Shown: positions 10,754 through 20,856 of the stretch, piece by piece
Position numbering within the stretch: the stretch's first letter is position 1
Layout of the letters: each line of letters opens with the position of its first letter
From: Betaproteobacteria bacterium
Lineage (GTDB): Bacteria > Pseudomonadota > Gammaproteobacteria > Burkholderiales > Usitatibacteraceae
NCBI GenBank assembly: GCA_016709665.1
Contig: JADJMI010000001.1
Location: 124,001 to 188,000 of the forward strand
Direction of reading: 5' to 3'
Length of the DNA: 64,000 bases
Translations under genes and position numbers: made by a program
The notes under the pieces: model-generated
Databases searched by the model: none
Told to the model about the DNA's origin: nothing
The model's input: the letters and a program-made list of their open reading frames with translations, nothing else

Positions 10754-12184
10754 ATGGTAGACCTACTTCTTCGCGGCGGCATCCTGGTCGACGGCACCGG
10801 CGCCTTGCCGCGGCGGGCCGACGTGGCGATCGCCAGCGACCGCATCGCGGCCGTAGGCGAGCTGCCCGCCTCGGGCGCAACGCGCGTCATCGACGTCGAC
10901 GGGCTCGTCGTCGCCCCGGGCTTCATCGACGCCCACACCCACGACGACCGCCTGCTCTTCACGGACCCGGGCATGGCGCCCAAGCTGAGCCAGGGCGTCA
11001 CGACCGTCGTCGTCGGCAACTGCGGCATCAGCCTCGCACCGCTCGGGCGGCGCGAACCCGTGCCGCCCCTGAACCTGGTCGCGGGCGGCGACGGGCCTTT
11101 CTTCGATTCGCTCGCCGACTACTTCGCCGCGCTGGATCGCGAGCCGCCGGCGATCAACGCCGCCGCGCTCGTGGGCCACACGACGCTGCGCGCCGTGACG
11201 ATGGCATCCCTCGATCGCGAAGCCGACGCCTCGGAGATCGACGCGATGCGCGCTCATGTGGCGCAGGCGCTCGCGGCCGGCGCGCTGGGCGTATCGACCG
11301 GCACGTTCTACGCGCCGGCCCGGGCGGCCACGCGGGATGAGGTGCTTCGCATTCTCGAGCCGATGCGCGGCACGGGGGCGGTCGTCTGCTCCCACATCCG
11401 CGACGAGGGCGACCACGTCATCGATTCGCTCGACGAGGTGATCGGCATCGCGCGCGAGCTGGGCATCCGGCAGGTGGTGTCGCACCACAAGGTGCAGGGC
11501 CGCACCAACTTTGGGCGGTCGAAGGAAACCCTCGCCCATCTCGAAGAGGCCGCCCTCACCGCCGACGTCTGCGTCGACTGCTATCCCTACGCGGCGTCAT
11601 CGACCGTGCTTCGCGTCGACTCGGCGCGACAGGCCTCGCGGGTACTCGTCGCGTGGTCGCAGGCCCTGCCCGATTGCGCGGGGCGCTTTCTCGACGACCT
11701 GGCGCGCGACTGGGGGCTCGATCTCGAAGGCGCCATCGCGAAGCTGCAGCCCGCGGGGGCCATCTACTTCAGCATGGACGAGGCGGACGTCGAGCGCATC
11801 CTCGCGCACCCGGGGACGATGATCGGCTCGGACGGGCTGCCCCACGACCGCTTCCCGCACCCGCGGCTCTGGGGCGCTTTCCCGCGCGTGCTCGGTCACT
11901 ACGGCCGCAAGCGGGGCCTCTTCCCCCTGGAAACGGCCGTGCGCAAGATGACCGGGCTCACGGCGGAGCGATTCGGCCTTTCGGACATCGGCTTCGTAAA
12001 GCCCGGCCTGCGGGCGGATCTCGCGGTCTTCGACGCGGAGACGGTGATCGATACGGCGACGTTCGAGAACCCCGTCAGCCCGGCGCGCGGCATCGAGCGC
12101 GTGATCGTGGGCGGGCGGATCGCGTGGGAGGCGGGCGAATCGACGGGATCGCGAAACGGGGTGGCTTTCAGGCGCCGCGCCTGA
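10754..12184 (+). CDS. N-acyl-D-amino-acid deacylase (D-aminoacylase)
   Basis: A 476-residue amidohydrolase-superfamily enzyme that removes the N-acyl group from D-amino acids. The metal-binding GFIDAHTHDD near residues 56-65, the cysteine-containing VVVGNCGIS near 90-98, the histidine motifs SHIRDEGDH and VSHHKVQG, and the catalytic aspartate in MIGSDGLPHDR are all visible and typical of the family. It diverges from the peptide-importer operon and probably feeds the same pathway by freeing D-amino acids from imported acylated compounds. Its substrate range cannot be read from sequence. The gene ends 12 bases from the convergent PPK2 gene, with a short hairpin (CCCGGT/ACCGGG at 12187-12204) between them. 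Confidence 0.9.
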   Translation: MVDLLLRGGILVDGTGALPRRADVAIASDRIAAVGELPASGATRVIDVDGLVVAPGFIDAHTHDDRLLFTDPGMAPKLSQGVTTVVVGNCGISLAPLGRREPVPPLNLVAGGDGPFFDSLADYFAALDREPPAINAAALVGHTTLRAVTMASLDREADASEIDAMRAHVAQALAAGALGVSTGTFYAPARAATRDEVLRILEPMRGTGAVVCSHIRDEGDHVIDSLDEVIGIARELGIRQVVSHHKVQGRTNFGRSKETLAHLEEAALTADVCVDCYPYAASSTVLRVDSARQASRVLVAWSQALPDCAGRFLDDLARDWGLDLEGAIAKLQPAGAIYFSMDEADVERILAHPGTMIGSDGLPHDRFPHPRLWGAFPRVLGHYGRKRGLFPLETAVRKMTGLTAERFGLSDIGFVKPGLRADLAVFDAETVIDTATFENPVSPARGIERVIVGGRIAWEAGESTGSRNGVAFRRRA

Positions 12185-12196
12185 CGCCCGGTTCGG

Positions 12197-13077
12197 TCAC
12201 CGGGTCCGGCGGGGCGGCGCCGGCTTCGCCTTGCGTTCCTTCGCGCTCGCCGCCCGCTGTGCGCGGTAAGCCTCGAGTCCCTCGCGCCCGGCCTTGCCCA
12301 TGGCCTCGAGAGTTTCACCCAGTTCCGGCGCCGCTTCCGGAGCGCCTCGACGATCGACTCGGCGATCACCAGGTTGCGGTACCACTTGGCGTTGGCCGGA
12401 ACCACCGTCCAGGGCGCGTGCTTCGCCGCCGTCTTCGAGATCGCGTCCTCGTAGGCCGCGGTGTACGCGTCCCAGTGCTCGCGTTCCTTCCAGTCGCCGG
12501 GATTGAGCTTCCACGCCGTCGCGGGCGACTCTTCACGCTCGAGGAGCCGCTCTTCCTGCTCCTTCTTCGAGATGTGCAGGAAGTACTTGAGGACGATCGT
12601 GCCGTGCTCGGTGAGCAGCTCCTCGAAGTCGCGGATGTGCCCGAAGCGCTCCCCCCAGACGATCGGAGGCGCGAGGCCATGCACCCGGACCACGAGCACG
12701 TCCTCGTAGTGCGATCGGTTGAAGATGGAGAACTCGCCCGCGCGCGGGGCGTGACGGTGCACGCGCCACAGGAAGTCGTGCTGCCGCTCCTCGGGGGTCG
12801 GCACGCCGAACGACGTCACGATGACGCCTCGCGGGTTGAGGCAGCCGACCACGTGCTTGATGGCCCCGTCCTTGCCCGCGCTGTCGCGGCCCTGGAGCAC
12901 CACGAGCACGCTGTTCACCTTGGCGCCGAACATCGCGTCCTGCAGTTCGAAGAGTTCCTTCTCCAGGGCGGCGAAGCGCTTCGCGGCCTTTTCGCGCGTC
13001 ATGCCCTTGGGCGGCTCGGCGGGGATGTCGTCGAGGCGGACCTTCGCACCGGGTTTGTCGAAGACGTTCACGGTCAT
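12197..13077 (-). pseudogene. Polyphosphate kinase 2 (class III-like), C-terminus frameshifted
   Basis: A PPK2-family polyphosphate:nucleotide phosphotransferase, about 293 residues. Walker A is LQGRDSAGKDGAIKHV near residues 61-76. The Walker B/lid region reads FNRSHYEDVLVVRVH, typical of the class III group that phosphorylates AMP or ADP with polyphosphate. After SIVEALR (about 12338-12340) the frame changes. The plausible C-terminus, PELGETLEAMGKAG to PPRRTR, is one base away and stops at 12197; one extra G in a GG run would join them. The catalytic core is upstream of the lesion, so even a real frameshift might leave activity. Its ATG overlaps the parC stop (ATGA). Confidence 0.82.
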
Positions 13078-15484
13078 GGGGTTCTCCCTGTCGTGGTGTC
13101 GGCAGCCGGGTCCGCGAACCCGGTGACCGACTTGAGCGAACCGGGCAGCACCCGGCCCGCGCGGGCGCGCGAACCCCGCGCCGCCTCGAGATCGGCCCCG
13201 GTGACGGTGACGACCGTGACCTTGTCGCCGCGGCCCTTGCCTCGCACCTTCACCGGTCCGGACACGACGCGCACGCCCACGAGCGCCTCGCCGTCGTGCA
13301 GCCGCATGAGGATCACGCCCTTGCCGCCGCCGGAGAGTGCATTGATTTCCTCCAGCGGGAAGACGAGGAGGCGCCCTTGCGCGGAAAGCGCAGCGACTTC
13401 CTTCGTATCCGCCTTCGTGACCACGGGTTCGAGCACGCGCTCGCCCTCGGCCACGTTCATGAACGCCTTGCCCGCGCGCTGGCGCGTCACGAGGTCGCCC
13501 AATTGGCAACGCAGCCCCTGGCCGCCGCTCGAAGCGAGCAGCAGAGGCGTCTCGGCCGGGCCCGAGAGAACGCCCACGATTCGGGTGCCAGCCAGCTCCA
13601 CGAGCGACGTCGCGGGCACGCCGTCGCCCTTGCCGCCGGGCAGGTCCAGCGCGCGCACGCAGAACGTGCGGCCGTTGGCGCCCACGAGCACGATCGGGTG
13701 GATCGTGCGCGTCTCGAGCACCGCGAGCGCGCCGTCGCCTTCCTTCCACGAGAGCGTCGTCGCGTCGATGCCGTGGCCCGTGCGCGTGCGGAGGAAGCCG
13801 TTCCTCGAGCAGATCACGGTGATCGGCTCGTCCGAGAGCGATTCGACCGGCGCCGCGGCCGCGCGCTCGGCGACCTCGATGGTGGTGCGCCGCGCGTCGC
13901 CGAACGTCTCGCCGTCGGCCATCAGCTCCTTCACGGCGAGCTTGCGCCGCGCGCTTTCGTTGGCGAGGAGCTTCTCCAGCTCCGCCTGCTCGGCCTTCAG
14001 CGCCTTGATCTCGCGCTCGATCTTGATGCCCTCGAGCTTCGCGAGCTGGCGAAGCCGGATCTCGAGGATGTCCTCGGCCTGCCGCTCGCTGAGCGCGAAG
14101 GCCTGCATCAGCTCGGGCCGGGGCTCGTCCGAGTTGCGGATGACCTTGATCACCTTGTCGATGTTGAGGAAGGCGATCATGCGGCCGTCGAGGATGTGCA
14201 GCCGGTCGACCACCTCGCCCTGCCGGTGCGCGAGGCGGCGCTCCAGCGCCACGAGGCGGAAGGCCGCCCATTCGCGGATCCAGTGCGCGAGGCCCGCCAG
14301 CGCGGCCTTCCCTCGCGGTCGATGGCCACCAGGTTCACGGGCGCGTTCTGCTCGAGCGAGGTGTGCGCGAGCAGCAGGTTCATCAGCTCCTCGGGCGTGA
14401 CGCGGGAGGTGCGAGGCTCCAGGACCAGGCGCACGGGATGCTCGCGGTCCGAATCGTCGCGCGCCGTCTCCAGCACGCCGAGCACGGCGGCCTTGAGCGC
14501 CTGCGCCTCCGCCGAGACGGATTTCTTCCCGGCGCGCGGCTTCGGGTTGGTGAGTTCCTCGATCTCCGAAAGCACGCGGGCGGCGTTGGTGCCCGGCGGC
14601 ATCTCGGTGATGGCGATGCGGTACTGGCCGCGCGCGAGATTCTCGCGGACCCACTTCGCGCGCACGCGGATGGCGCCGCGGCCCGTCTCGTAGGCCTTCG
14701 CGATCTCCTCCGGCGCCGAGATGATCTGGCCGCCGCCGGGGAAATCCGGGCCGGGAATCGACGCGAGGATCTCGGCGTCGGCGGCCTTCGCGTTGCGTAG
14801 CGCCACGGCGGCGGCTTCCACCACCTCCCGCAGGTTGTGCGGCGGGATCTCCGTCGCCATGCCCACCGCGATGCCGGAGGCGCCGTTCAGGACCGCGAGG
14901 GGCAAGCGCGCGGGCAGCAGGCGCGGCTCCTCGAGCGAGCCGTCGTAGGTCGGGATGAAGTCGACGGTGCCGCGCTCGAGCTCCGACAGCAGGATTTCCT
15001 CGGCGAACTTCGTGAGGCGCACTTCCGTGTAGCGCATCGCCGCGGCGCCATCGCCATCGCGTGAGCCGAAGTTGCCCTGGCCCTGGATGAGCGGATAGCG
15101 CAGCGTGAAATCCTGCGCCATGCGCACGGCCGCCTCGTACACCGCGGAGTCGCCGTGGGGGTGGAACTTGCCGATCACGTCGCCCACGATGCGCGCGCTC
15201 TTCTTGAACGGCGCGTCGTGCCGGTTGCCCAGCTCGCGCATGGCGTAGAGGATGCGGCGCTGCACGGGCTTCTGGCCGTCCTCGACGGCCGGAAGCGCGC
15301 GGCCCTTCACCACGCTCATCGCGTAGGCGAGGTAGGCGCTCTCGGCGAACTGGGCGAGGGGCACTTCGCCCTCGCCCGATGCGGCGGGAGCGGCGGGAGA
15401 AGCGGGCGGCGGGGGCGGCGCGGCCGGGGGATCGGCCGAGAACAGGTCGGGGGTCTTGTCGTCGGGCATGGTTCGCTTAGACAT
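13074..15484 (-). pseudogene. parC: DNA topoisomerase IV subunit A (parC), frame broken by a 1-base deletion, probably an error
   Basis: Topoisomerase IV subunit A, about 803 residues. The N-terminal half has the active-site tyrosine region: AAAMRYTEVRLTKFAEE with Y in RYTE. The quinolone-resistance region reads HPHGDSAVYEA. The C-terminal half (AHWIREW onward, then the beta-pinwheel) is in a different frame; the break is at 14309-14312, after VNLVAIDRE. One extra G in the GGG run restores continuity. The enzyme is essential for chromosome decatenation and no second copy is seen here, so an error in the sequence is the simplest reading. The start at 15484 overlaps the end of parE by eight bases; an ATG at 15469 is the alternative. 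Confidence 0.88.
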
Positions 15485-17447
15485 CGGCTTCCACCCGGTT
15501 GCCATGCTCTTCCATCCAGCTGCGGCGCGAGGAAGCCTCGCCCTTGCCCATGAGGAGCGTGAACATGCGGTGGGTGTCGGCCTGCAGGTCGGCCGAAATG
15601 GTGAGGGGAAGGAGGCGGCGCGTGTCCGGGTTCATCGTGGTCTCGCGCAGCTCGTCGGGGTTCATCTCGCCCAGGCCCTTGAAACGGCCGACGTGGATGG
15701 CGCTTTCGCGCACCTTCTCGTCCGCGAGCTTCACGAGGATGGCGTCGCGCTCGCCTTCGTCCAGCGCGTAGAGGCGCCGCTCGGGCCGGCTCTTGCCCTG
15801 CGCTTCGACTTTCACGACGTAGAGCGGCGGCTGGGCGACGTGGATATGGCCGCGCGCGAGCAGGCCCGGGAAGTGGCGGAAGAAGAGCGCGAGGAGCAGC
15901 GTCTGGATGTGCGAGCCGTCCACGTCCGCGTCGGCCATGATGATGACCTTGCCGTAGCGCAGGTTCGCGAGGGCCTTCTCCGCGTCGCCCATGGCGTGGG
16001 GCTCGATGCCGAGCGCGACGGCGATGTCGTGCACCTCGTTGTTGGCGTAGATCTGCGTGGGGTCGACTTCGAACGTGTTGAGGATCTTGCCGCGCAGCGG
16101 GAGGATCGCCTGGAAGTGGCGATCGCGGCCCTGGCGGGCGGAGCCGCCGGCCGAATCGCCCTCGACGAGGAAGAGTTCGTTGCGCGAAGTCTCCTCGCTC
16201 TCGCAATCGGTGAGCTTGCCCGGCAGCACCGCGACGCCCGAACCGCGGCGCTTCTCGGCGGCCTTGCCGGCCTTCTGGCGCGCGACGGCCGCCTTGATGG
16301 CGAGCTCGGCGATCTTCTTGCCGTCTTCCACGTGCTGGTTGAGCCAGGCATCCAGCGGGTCCTTCAGGCGCGAGGCGACGAGCTTCACCGCGTCGCGCGA
16401 GGAGAGCTTCGTCTTGGTCTGCCCCTGGAATTGCGGGTCGAGCAGGCGCGTCGACAGCACGAAGCGCAGGGGCTTCCACACGTCCTCGGATTGCAGGTTC
16501 ACCCCGCGCGTGAGCAGTTCGTGGTGCAGGCAGAATTCGCGCACCGATTCGAAGACGCCGCTCTTGAGTCCCGATTCGTGCGTGCCGCCCTCGACGGTGG
16601 GGATCAAGTTCACGTAGGACTCGCCGCCCCCGCCGCCCTCGCACCAGGCGATCGCCCATGAGGCGCCCTCGCCCTCCGCGAAAAGCGCGTCGCCCGCGGC
16701 CACGAAGGATTCGCCAACGACGATCGGGCTCACGAGGCCGTCCTCGCCGGCGAGCTGCTCCTGCAGGTAGGCCGCCATGCCGCCTTCGTACTTCCATTCG
16801 AGCGTCTCGCCCGAGGCCTCGTCGACGAGGCGCATGCAAAGGCCCGCGAGCAGCACGGCCTTGGCGCGCAGCAGGTGCTCGAGCTCGGGGCGACGGATCT
16901 TGTCGGTATCGAAATATTTCGCGTCGGGCCAGGCACGCACCCAGGTGCCCGATTGCTTCGCGGGCGCCGAGCCGGTCTTCTTCAGCTTGTCGACGACGAA
17001 GCCGTCCTCGAAGGCCATCTCCCACGTGGCGCCCTCGCGGCGCACCTTCACCTCGAGCCGCTTCGACAGCGCGTTGGTGACGCTGACGCCCACGCCATGC
17101 AGGCCGCCCGAGAACGCGTAGGCGCTGCCGCCCGACTTCTTGTCGAACTTGCCGCCGGCGTGAAGGCGCGTGAAGACGACCTCGACGGTCGGCACCTTCT
17201 CTTCCGGATGCGGGCCCACGGGAATGCCGCGGCCGTCGTCCTCGACGGAGACGGAGCGGTCGGCGTGAAGCGTCACGGTGATCGTCTTCGCCGCGCCGGC
17301 GAGGGCTTCGTCGGCGGCGTTGTCGATCACTTCCTGGATGATGTGCAGCGGCGTGTCGGTCCGGGTGTACATCCCGGGCCGTTCCTTGACGGGCTCGAGG
17401 CCCTTCAGGACACGGATGGAGGCTTCGTCGTAGCGGGGGGAGGCCAT
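15477..17447 (-). CDS. parE: DNA topoisomerase IV subunit B (ParE)
   Basis: An intact 656-residue GHKL ATPase subunit of topoisomerase IV. The ATP site is seen in EVIDNAADEALAG (N-terminal), EDDGRGIPVG and GGLHGVGVSVTNALS. The TOPRIM domain contains LVEGDSAGGSA and IIMADADVDGSHI. The first in-frame ATG gives the usual N-terminus YDEASIRVLKGLEPVKERP. Together with the downstream overlapping parC it makes the A2B2 enzyme that unlinks daughter chromosomes. It is assigned to ParE rather than GyrB because of the parE-parC order and the length below 700 residues. Confidence 0.93.
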   Translation of the reverse strand: MASPRYDEASIRVLKGLEPVKERPGMYTRTDTPLHIIQEVIDNAADEALAGAAKTITVTLHADRSVSVEDDGRGIPVGPHPEEKVPTVEVVFTRLHAGGKFDKKSGGSAYAFSGGLHGVGVSVTNALSKRLEVKVRREGATWEMAFEDGFVVDKLKKTGSAPAKQSGTWVRAWPDAKYFDTDKIRRPELEHLLRAKAVLLAGLCMRLVDEASGETLEWKYEGGMAAYLQEQLAGEDGLVSPIVVGESFVAAGDALFAEGEGASWAIAWCEGGGGGESYVNLIPTVEGGTHESGLKSGVFESVREFCLHHELLTRGVNLQSEDVWKPLRFVLSTRLLDPQFQGQTKTKLSSRDAVKLVASRLKDPLDAWLNQHVEDGKKIAELAIKAAVARQKAGKAAEKRRGSGVAVLPGKLTDCESEETSRNELFLVEGDSAGGSARQGRDRHFQAILPLRGKILNTFEVDPTQIYANNEVHDIAVALGIEPHAMGDAEKALANLRYGKVIIMADADVDGSHIQTLLLALFFRHFPGLLARGHIHVAQPPLYVVKVEAQGKSRPERRLYALDEGERDAILVKLADEKVRESAIHVGRFKGLGEMNPDELRETTMNPDTRRLLPLTISADLQADTHRMFTLLMGKGEASSRRSWMEEHGNRVEADV

Positions 17448-17484
17448 GCGGGCTTTTCTTCAGGCGAATCCGCCATTTTAGCCT

Positions 17485-18555
17485 TTAGCGCTGGACGTCG
17501 ATCACCTTCACCCGCACCTTGCGTTCCTTCTTGTCGCGCTGGACGGTGAGCTCGGCGGTGCTGTCGATGCCCGCGCGGTCCAGTTCGGCGGCGAAGGTGC
17601 CCATCGCCTCGACGGGCCGGCCGTTCACCGCGACGATCACGTCGCCCACCTCGCCCGTCTTGCGGTCCACGGGGCGAAGGCCCGCCTCCGCCGCCGGGGA
17701 GCCGCGCATCACGTCGGCGACCACCACGCCGGTGAGGCCCGCACGCGCCACGATCATCGGGTCCACCGCCCGTATCCCGATGCCCGGCAGGGAAGCCTTT
17801 CCGCGCGCGATGAGCTGCGGGACGATGCGGTTCACGAGGTCCACGGGAATCGCGAAGCCCACGCCCGACGAGCCGCCCGAGGGCGAGCGGATGGCGGTGT
17901 TCACGCCGACGAGTCGCCCCGCGCTGTCGAGAAGCGGCCCGCCGGAGTTGCCCGGATTGATGGCCGCGTCCGTCTGGATGGCGCCCGAGATCTCGCGGTA
18001 TTCGCTCGTGGGCAGGTGGCGGTCGAGCGCGCTCACGATGCCGGTGGTGAGCGTGCGCGACAGCCCGAAGGGATTGCCGATGGCGAACACCGACTGGCCC
18101 ACGCGCAGGTCCTTCGAGGCGCCGACGGGAATGGGCCGCAGGTCCCGGGGCACCTTCGAGAGTTTCACCACGGCGAGGTCGTAGTCCGGCGCGACGCCGA
18201 CGAGCGTCGCCGGGATGCGCTGCCCCGCGTCGAGTTGCACCGTGACGCCACGGGCGCCCTGCAACACGTGGAAGTTGGTGACGACGTGGCCCTGCGCGTC
18301 CCACACGAAGCCGCTGCCGGCCCCCTTCGCGACTTCGGCCGTGAAGAAGCTGGTGCGTTCCAGCCGCTCCGTGGTGATGTACGCCACCGAGGGCGCGGCG
18401 CTCTCGAAAAGCCCCGTGAGGGCCTGCTCCTGCGCGAGGAGCGGGCCGCGCGGCGCCACGGGCCGGGGCTCCGGCGAACCGCCCTTCTGCGCGAAGGGCG
18501 ACAGGGCGGTGGCGGCCGCGACGAGCGCGGCGACGAGGATGACGGGCTTCTTCAT
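17485..18555 (-). CDS. S1C trypsin-like serine protease with PDZ domain (DegS/HtrA type)
   Basis: A 356-residue exported or membrane-anchored protease. An N-terminal hydrophobic segment spans residues 4-20. The trypsin-like domain holds the triad: His in VTNFHVLQGA, Asp in DYDLAVVKL and Ser in GNSGGPLL. A single PDZ domain follows (GVVVADVMRGSPAAEAGL to DVIVAVNGRP; cited in parts). With one PDZ domain and about 355 residues it resembles DegS or short DegQ more than DegP. Such proteases act in the periplasm in envelope quality control or sigma-E signalling. No rseA or rpoE gene is adjacent. Confidence 0.87.
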   Translation of the reverse strand: MKKPVILVAALVAAATALSPFAQKGGSPEPRPVAPRGPLLAQEQALTGLFESAAPSVAYITTERLERTSFFTAEVAKGAGSGFVWDAQGHVVTNFHVLQGARGVTVQLDAGQRIPATLVGVAPDYDLAVVKLSKVPRDLRPIPVGASKDLRVGQSVFAIGNPFGLSRTLTTGIVSALDRHLPTSEYREISGAIQTDAAINPGNSGGPLLDSAGRLVGVNTAIRSPSGGSSGVGFAIPVDLVNRIVPQLIARGKASLPGIGIRAVDPMIVARAGLTGVVVADVMRGSPAAEAGLRPVDRKTGEVGDVIVAVNGRPVEAMGTFAAELDRAGIDSTAELTVQRDKKERKVRVKVIDVQR

Positions 18556-18621
18556 GGATTCTTCCGGCAGGGATCGACCTCCCGTCAGATCGTGGCGGGA
18601 GCCCTCCGGTTCAAGTCCCCG

Positions 18622-19236
18622 TCAATCGAGCGGCGTCGACACGAAGGCCGGCAAGCCCTCCGCCGTCGCCGAATAGCGGGCCAGCGCCGGGAACTTCCAG
18701 GCCGGCAGCAGTTCGGCGTTGTAGTACTGGGCGAAGCGCCAGGCGACGGCCACCGCGACATCGGCCGCGTTCGGCTCCGGGCCCTTCAGCCACGGGCTGG
18801 CGCTTCCCACCTCGTCCTCGAGCACCGAGAACGCCGCCGAGGCCTGGCCCAGCGAACGCTCATACCAGGGCTCGTGGCGCCGCTCGGCCGGACGCTGCTC
18901 GCGTTCGTACACCAGCGCCACGCACTTGTCGCAGGCCGCAAGCGCGAAGCCGATGAGCCGCAACGCTTCCCGGCGCTCCAGCCCTCCCGGCGGCATCAGT
19001 CGCCGCGCCGGCGCCACCAGCGACTCGAGGTAGTCGAGGATCAGCGTCGAATCCATGAGCGCCACGCCGTCGTCGCACACGAGGGTGGGCGCCTTCACCA
19101 CCGGGTTCACCTCGCGGAAGGCGTCGAAGTGGCGGAAGACCGAGACCGGCCGGTGCTCGAAATCGATGTCCATCAGCTTCATCGAGATGGCGACGCGGCG
19201 CACGTAGGGGGAATCGAGCATGCCGACGAGTTGCAT
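18622..19236 (-). CDS. Glutathione S-transferase family protein
   Basis: A 204-residue GST. The thioredoxin-like N-terminal domain begins MQLVGMLDSPYVRRVAISM, with the conserved cis-proline region VVKAPTLV near residue 50 and the glutathione-contacting DSTLILDYL near 64-72. A helical C-terminal domain follows. I chose the ATG at 19236 because it gives the standard GST N-terminus; a longer frame upstream adds residues without family resemblance. The substrate is unknown. The gene diverges from the phnA/yjdM-like gene across about 100 bases. Confidence 0.85.
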   Translation of the reverse strand: MQLVGMLDSPYVRRVAISMKLMDIDFEHRPVSVFRHFDAFREVNPVVKAPTLVCDDGVALMDSTLILDYLESLVAPARRLMPPGGLERREALRLIGFALAACDKCVALVYEREQRPAERRHEPWYERSLGQASAAFSVLEDEVGSASPWLKGPEPNAADVAVAVAWRFAQYYNAELLPAWKFPALARYSATAEGLPAFVSTPLD

Positions 19237-19337
19237 GGACGAAGTCTCGCAGGTCGGAAAACCGCATTGTGCCGCGAAAGGCGCGGCCGCAAACGCGGGG
19301 ATAATGACGGCCAATCCCTTTTCGAAACCGATACCCA

Positions 19338-19679
19338 ATGAGCGCCCTGCCCCCCTGCCCCCAATGCGGTTCCACCTTCACCTACGAGGATGGCGCGCGC
19401 TGCGTGTGCCCCGAATGCGCCCACGAATGGGACCGCGCCGCGGCCGCCGAAACCGTGCCCGCCGGCCTCCTCGTGCGCGATGCGAACGGCAACGAACTGA
19501 AGGACGGCGATTCGGTCACCGTGATCAAGGACCTGAAGGTGAAGGGCTCGTCGCTCGTGGTGAAGGTCGGCACCAAGGTGAAGAACATCCGCCTGGTGGA
19601 AGGCGACCACGACATCGACTGCAAGGTCGACGGCATCGGGCCGATGAAGCTCAAGTCGGAATTCGTTCGCAAGGCCTGA
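19338..19679 (+). CDS. PhnA/YjdM family zinc-ribbon protein
   Basis: A 113-residue protein of the PhnA (YjdM) family. The N-terminal zinc ribbon has two CxxC pairs, CPQC and CPEC, and the C-terminal domain carries the very conserved DGDSVTVIKDLKVKGSS. Despite the old name, the family is not established as a phosphonatase and its role is unclear. The start AATGAGCGCC follows the 101-base divergent gap shared with the GST gene. Confidence 0.9.
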   Translation: MSALPPCPQCGSTFTYEDGARCVCPECAHEWDRAAAAETVPAGLLVRDANGNELKDGDSVTVIKDLKVKGSSLVVKVGTKVKNIRLVEGDHDIDCKVDGIGPMKLKSEFVRKA

Positions 19680-19721
19680 CCCGGTCGCGGCCGTCCGCAG
19701 CACGGCAACGCCGCGCCGCAC

Positions 19722-20612
19722 TCATCGCCGCGTGACGAGCGCGACGCCCGCGCACGCGATCGCGATCCCGGCGACCGTGAGCCCGGAAGGCCACACCCCG
19801 AAGAGCAGCGCCTCCAGCGCGACCGCCACGACCGGCGTCAGGTAGAGCAGGCTCGTCACGCGCGTCGCGTGCCCGCGACGCATGAGCGTGTGCAGCTCGC
19901 TCACCGCGAAGATCGACGCGAAGATCACGAGGAACGCGATCGAGAACGCGAGCGAGGCCGTCCAGCGCACCGGCGTCGTCTCGAACGCGACCGCCGCGGG
20001 CACGAGCACGAGGAACGACGCCGCGAACTGCACGAGCGTCGCCGCCCTCAGGTCGGCCCGGGGGCACCACGTGCGCTGGTAGAGCGTCCCGGCCGTCACC
20101 GCCGCGAGCGACACGACGACCGCCACGAGGCTGCCGGCACTCATCGCCCGCACGTCGATCCTGTGCCACACCACGAGCGCGACGCCGGCGAGGCCGAGTG
20201 CGACGCCGGCCCATCGCACCGGCCCCAGCCGTTCGCCGAGAAAGCGTGACGAGAACACCGCCGTCGCGAGCGGCTGCATCCCCAGGACGAGCGCGGTCAC
20301 CCCGGCCGACATCCCGAGGTACTGCGCGTAGTGGCTGCCGCCGAGATTCACGGCGTGCATCAGCAGGCCGGCGACCACCACGTGCCCCCACTCTCCCGCC
20401 GTCGAAGGCCACCGGGGCCGGATCCACAGCATCGCGGGAACGAGCAGCGAAAGCCCGAACGCGTATCGGATCGCGAGGAACGTGAGGGGCGGCGCGTCGG
20501 CGAGCCCCGCCTTCGTGGCGAGGTAGCCCGATCCCCAGACGAGGACGAAATACCACGCGAGCGCGCCTTCGAAAGCCGGCGATTGCGCGAAGCCGCGCCA
20601 GGAATCCCGCAT
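19722..20612 (-). CDS. EamA/DMT family transporter
   Basis: A 296-residue inner-membrane protein with about ten membrane segments arranged as two EamA repeats, the drug/metabolite transporter architecture. The first repeat begins WYFVLVWGSGYLATKAGL and the second around residue 150. Members export amino acids, metabolites or drugs, and the substrate cannot be predicted. The ATG at 20612 gives the normal N-terminus. The longer open frame upstream runs through the AT-rich promoter of the divergent repeat-protein gene and is not credible. Confidence 0.85.
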   Translation of the reverse strand: MRDSWRGFAQSPAFEGALAWYFVLVWGSGYLATKAGLADAPPLTFLAIRYAFGLSLLVPAMLWIRPRWPSTAGEWGHVVVAGLLMHAVNLGGSHYAQYLGMSAGVTALVLGMQPLATAVFSSRFLGERLGPVRWAGVALGLAGVALVVWHRIDVRAMSAGSLVAVVVSLAAVTAGTLYQRTWCPRADLRAATLVQFAASFLVLVPAAVAFETTPVRWTASLAFSIAFLVIFASIFAVSELHTLMRRGHATRVTSLLYLTPVVAVALEALLFGVWPSGLTVAGIAIACAGVALVTRR

Positions 20613-20748
20613 GGCGCCTCTTTCCGCGCTCCGGTGGGTGGGAGCCGACTGTAACCCGGCGAGCGCCGGCGCCGGCGTCCCGGCTGCGCTTCCCTGCGGG
20701 CGCAATCGGGGCAAATACCCCTTTTTCGCCCTCCCTTCCAAATTTCAT

Positions 20749-20777
20749 TTGACATTTTGGGAAATTTCTCCCAAATT
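20749..20777 (+). promoter_or_regulatory. AT-rich promoter with internal palindrome, upstream of the DDPAG-repeat protein
   Basis: An AT-rich patch in otherwise GC-rich DNA. A perfect -35 hexamer TTGACA lies at 20749-20754, followed after 17 bases by a weak -10 candidate CAAATT at 20772-20777. Between them is a perfect inverted repeat, TTTGGGA (20756-20762) and TCCCAAA (20769-20775) around a six-base spacer. Its position inside the promoter is that expected for a repressor operator. The rest of the 244-base gap (20613-20856) holds no gene. Confidence 0.55.
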
Positions 20778-20856
20778 ACGCAAAACACGCGTTCGATACC
20801 GACCAGCCGTCGAACGCCTCCTCCCCACCCCGGCCGGTCGAAGACAGGAGAAACCC

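Noticed and set aside
14177..14654. Programmed frameshift in parC
   Set aside because: No slippery heptamer with a downstream structure is evident, ParC is not known to use one, and similar one-base events occur in four other unrelated genes here.
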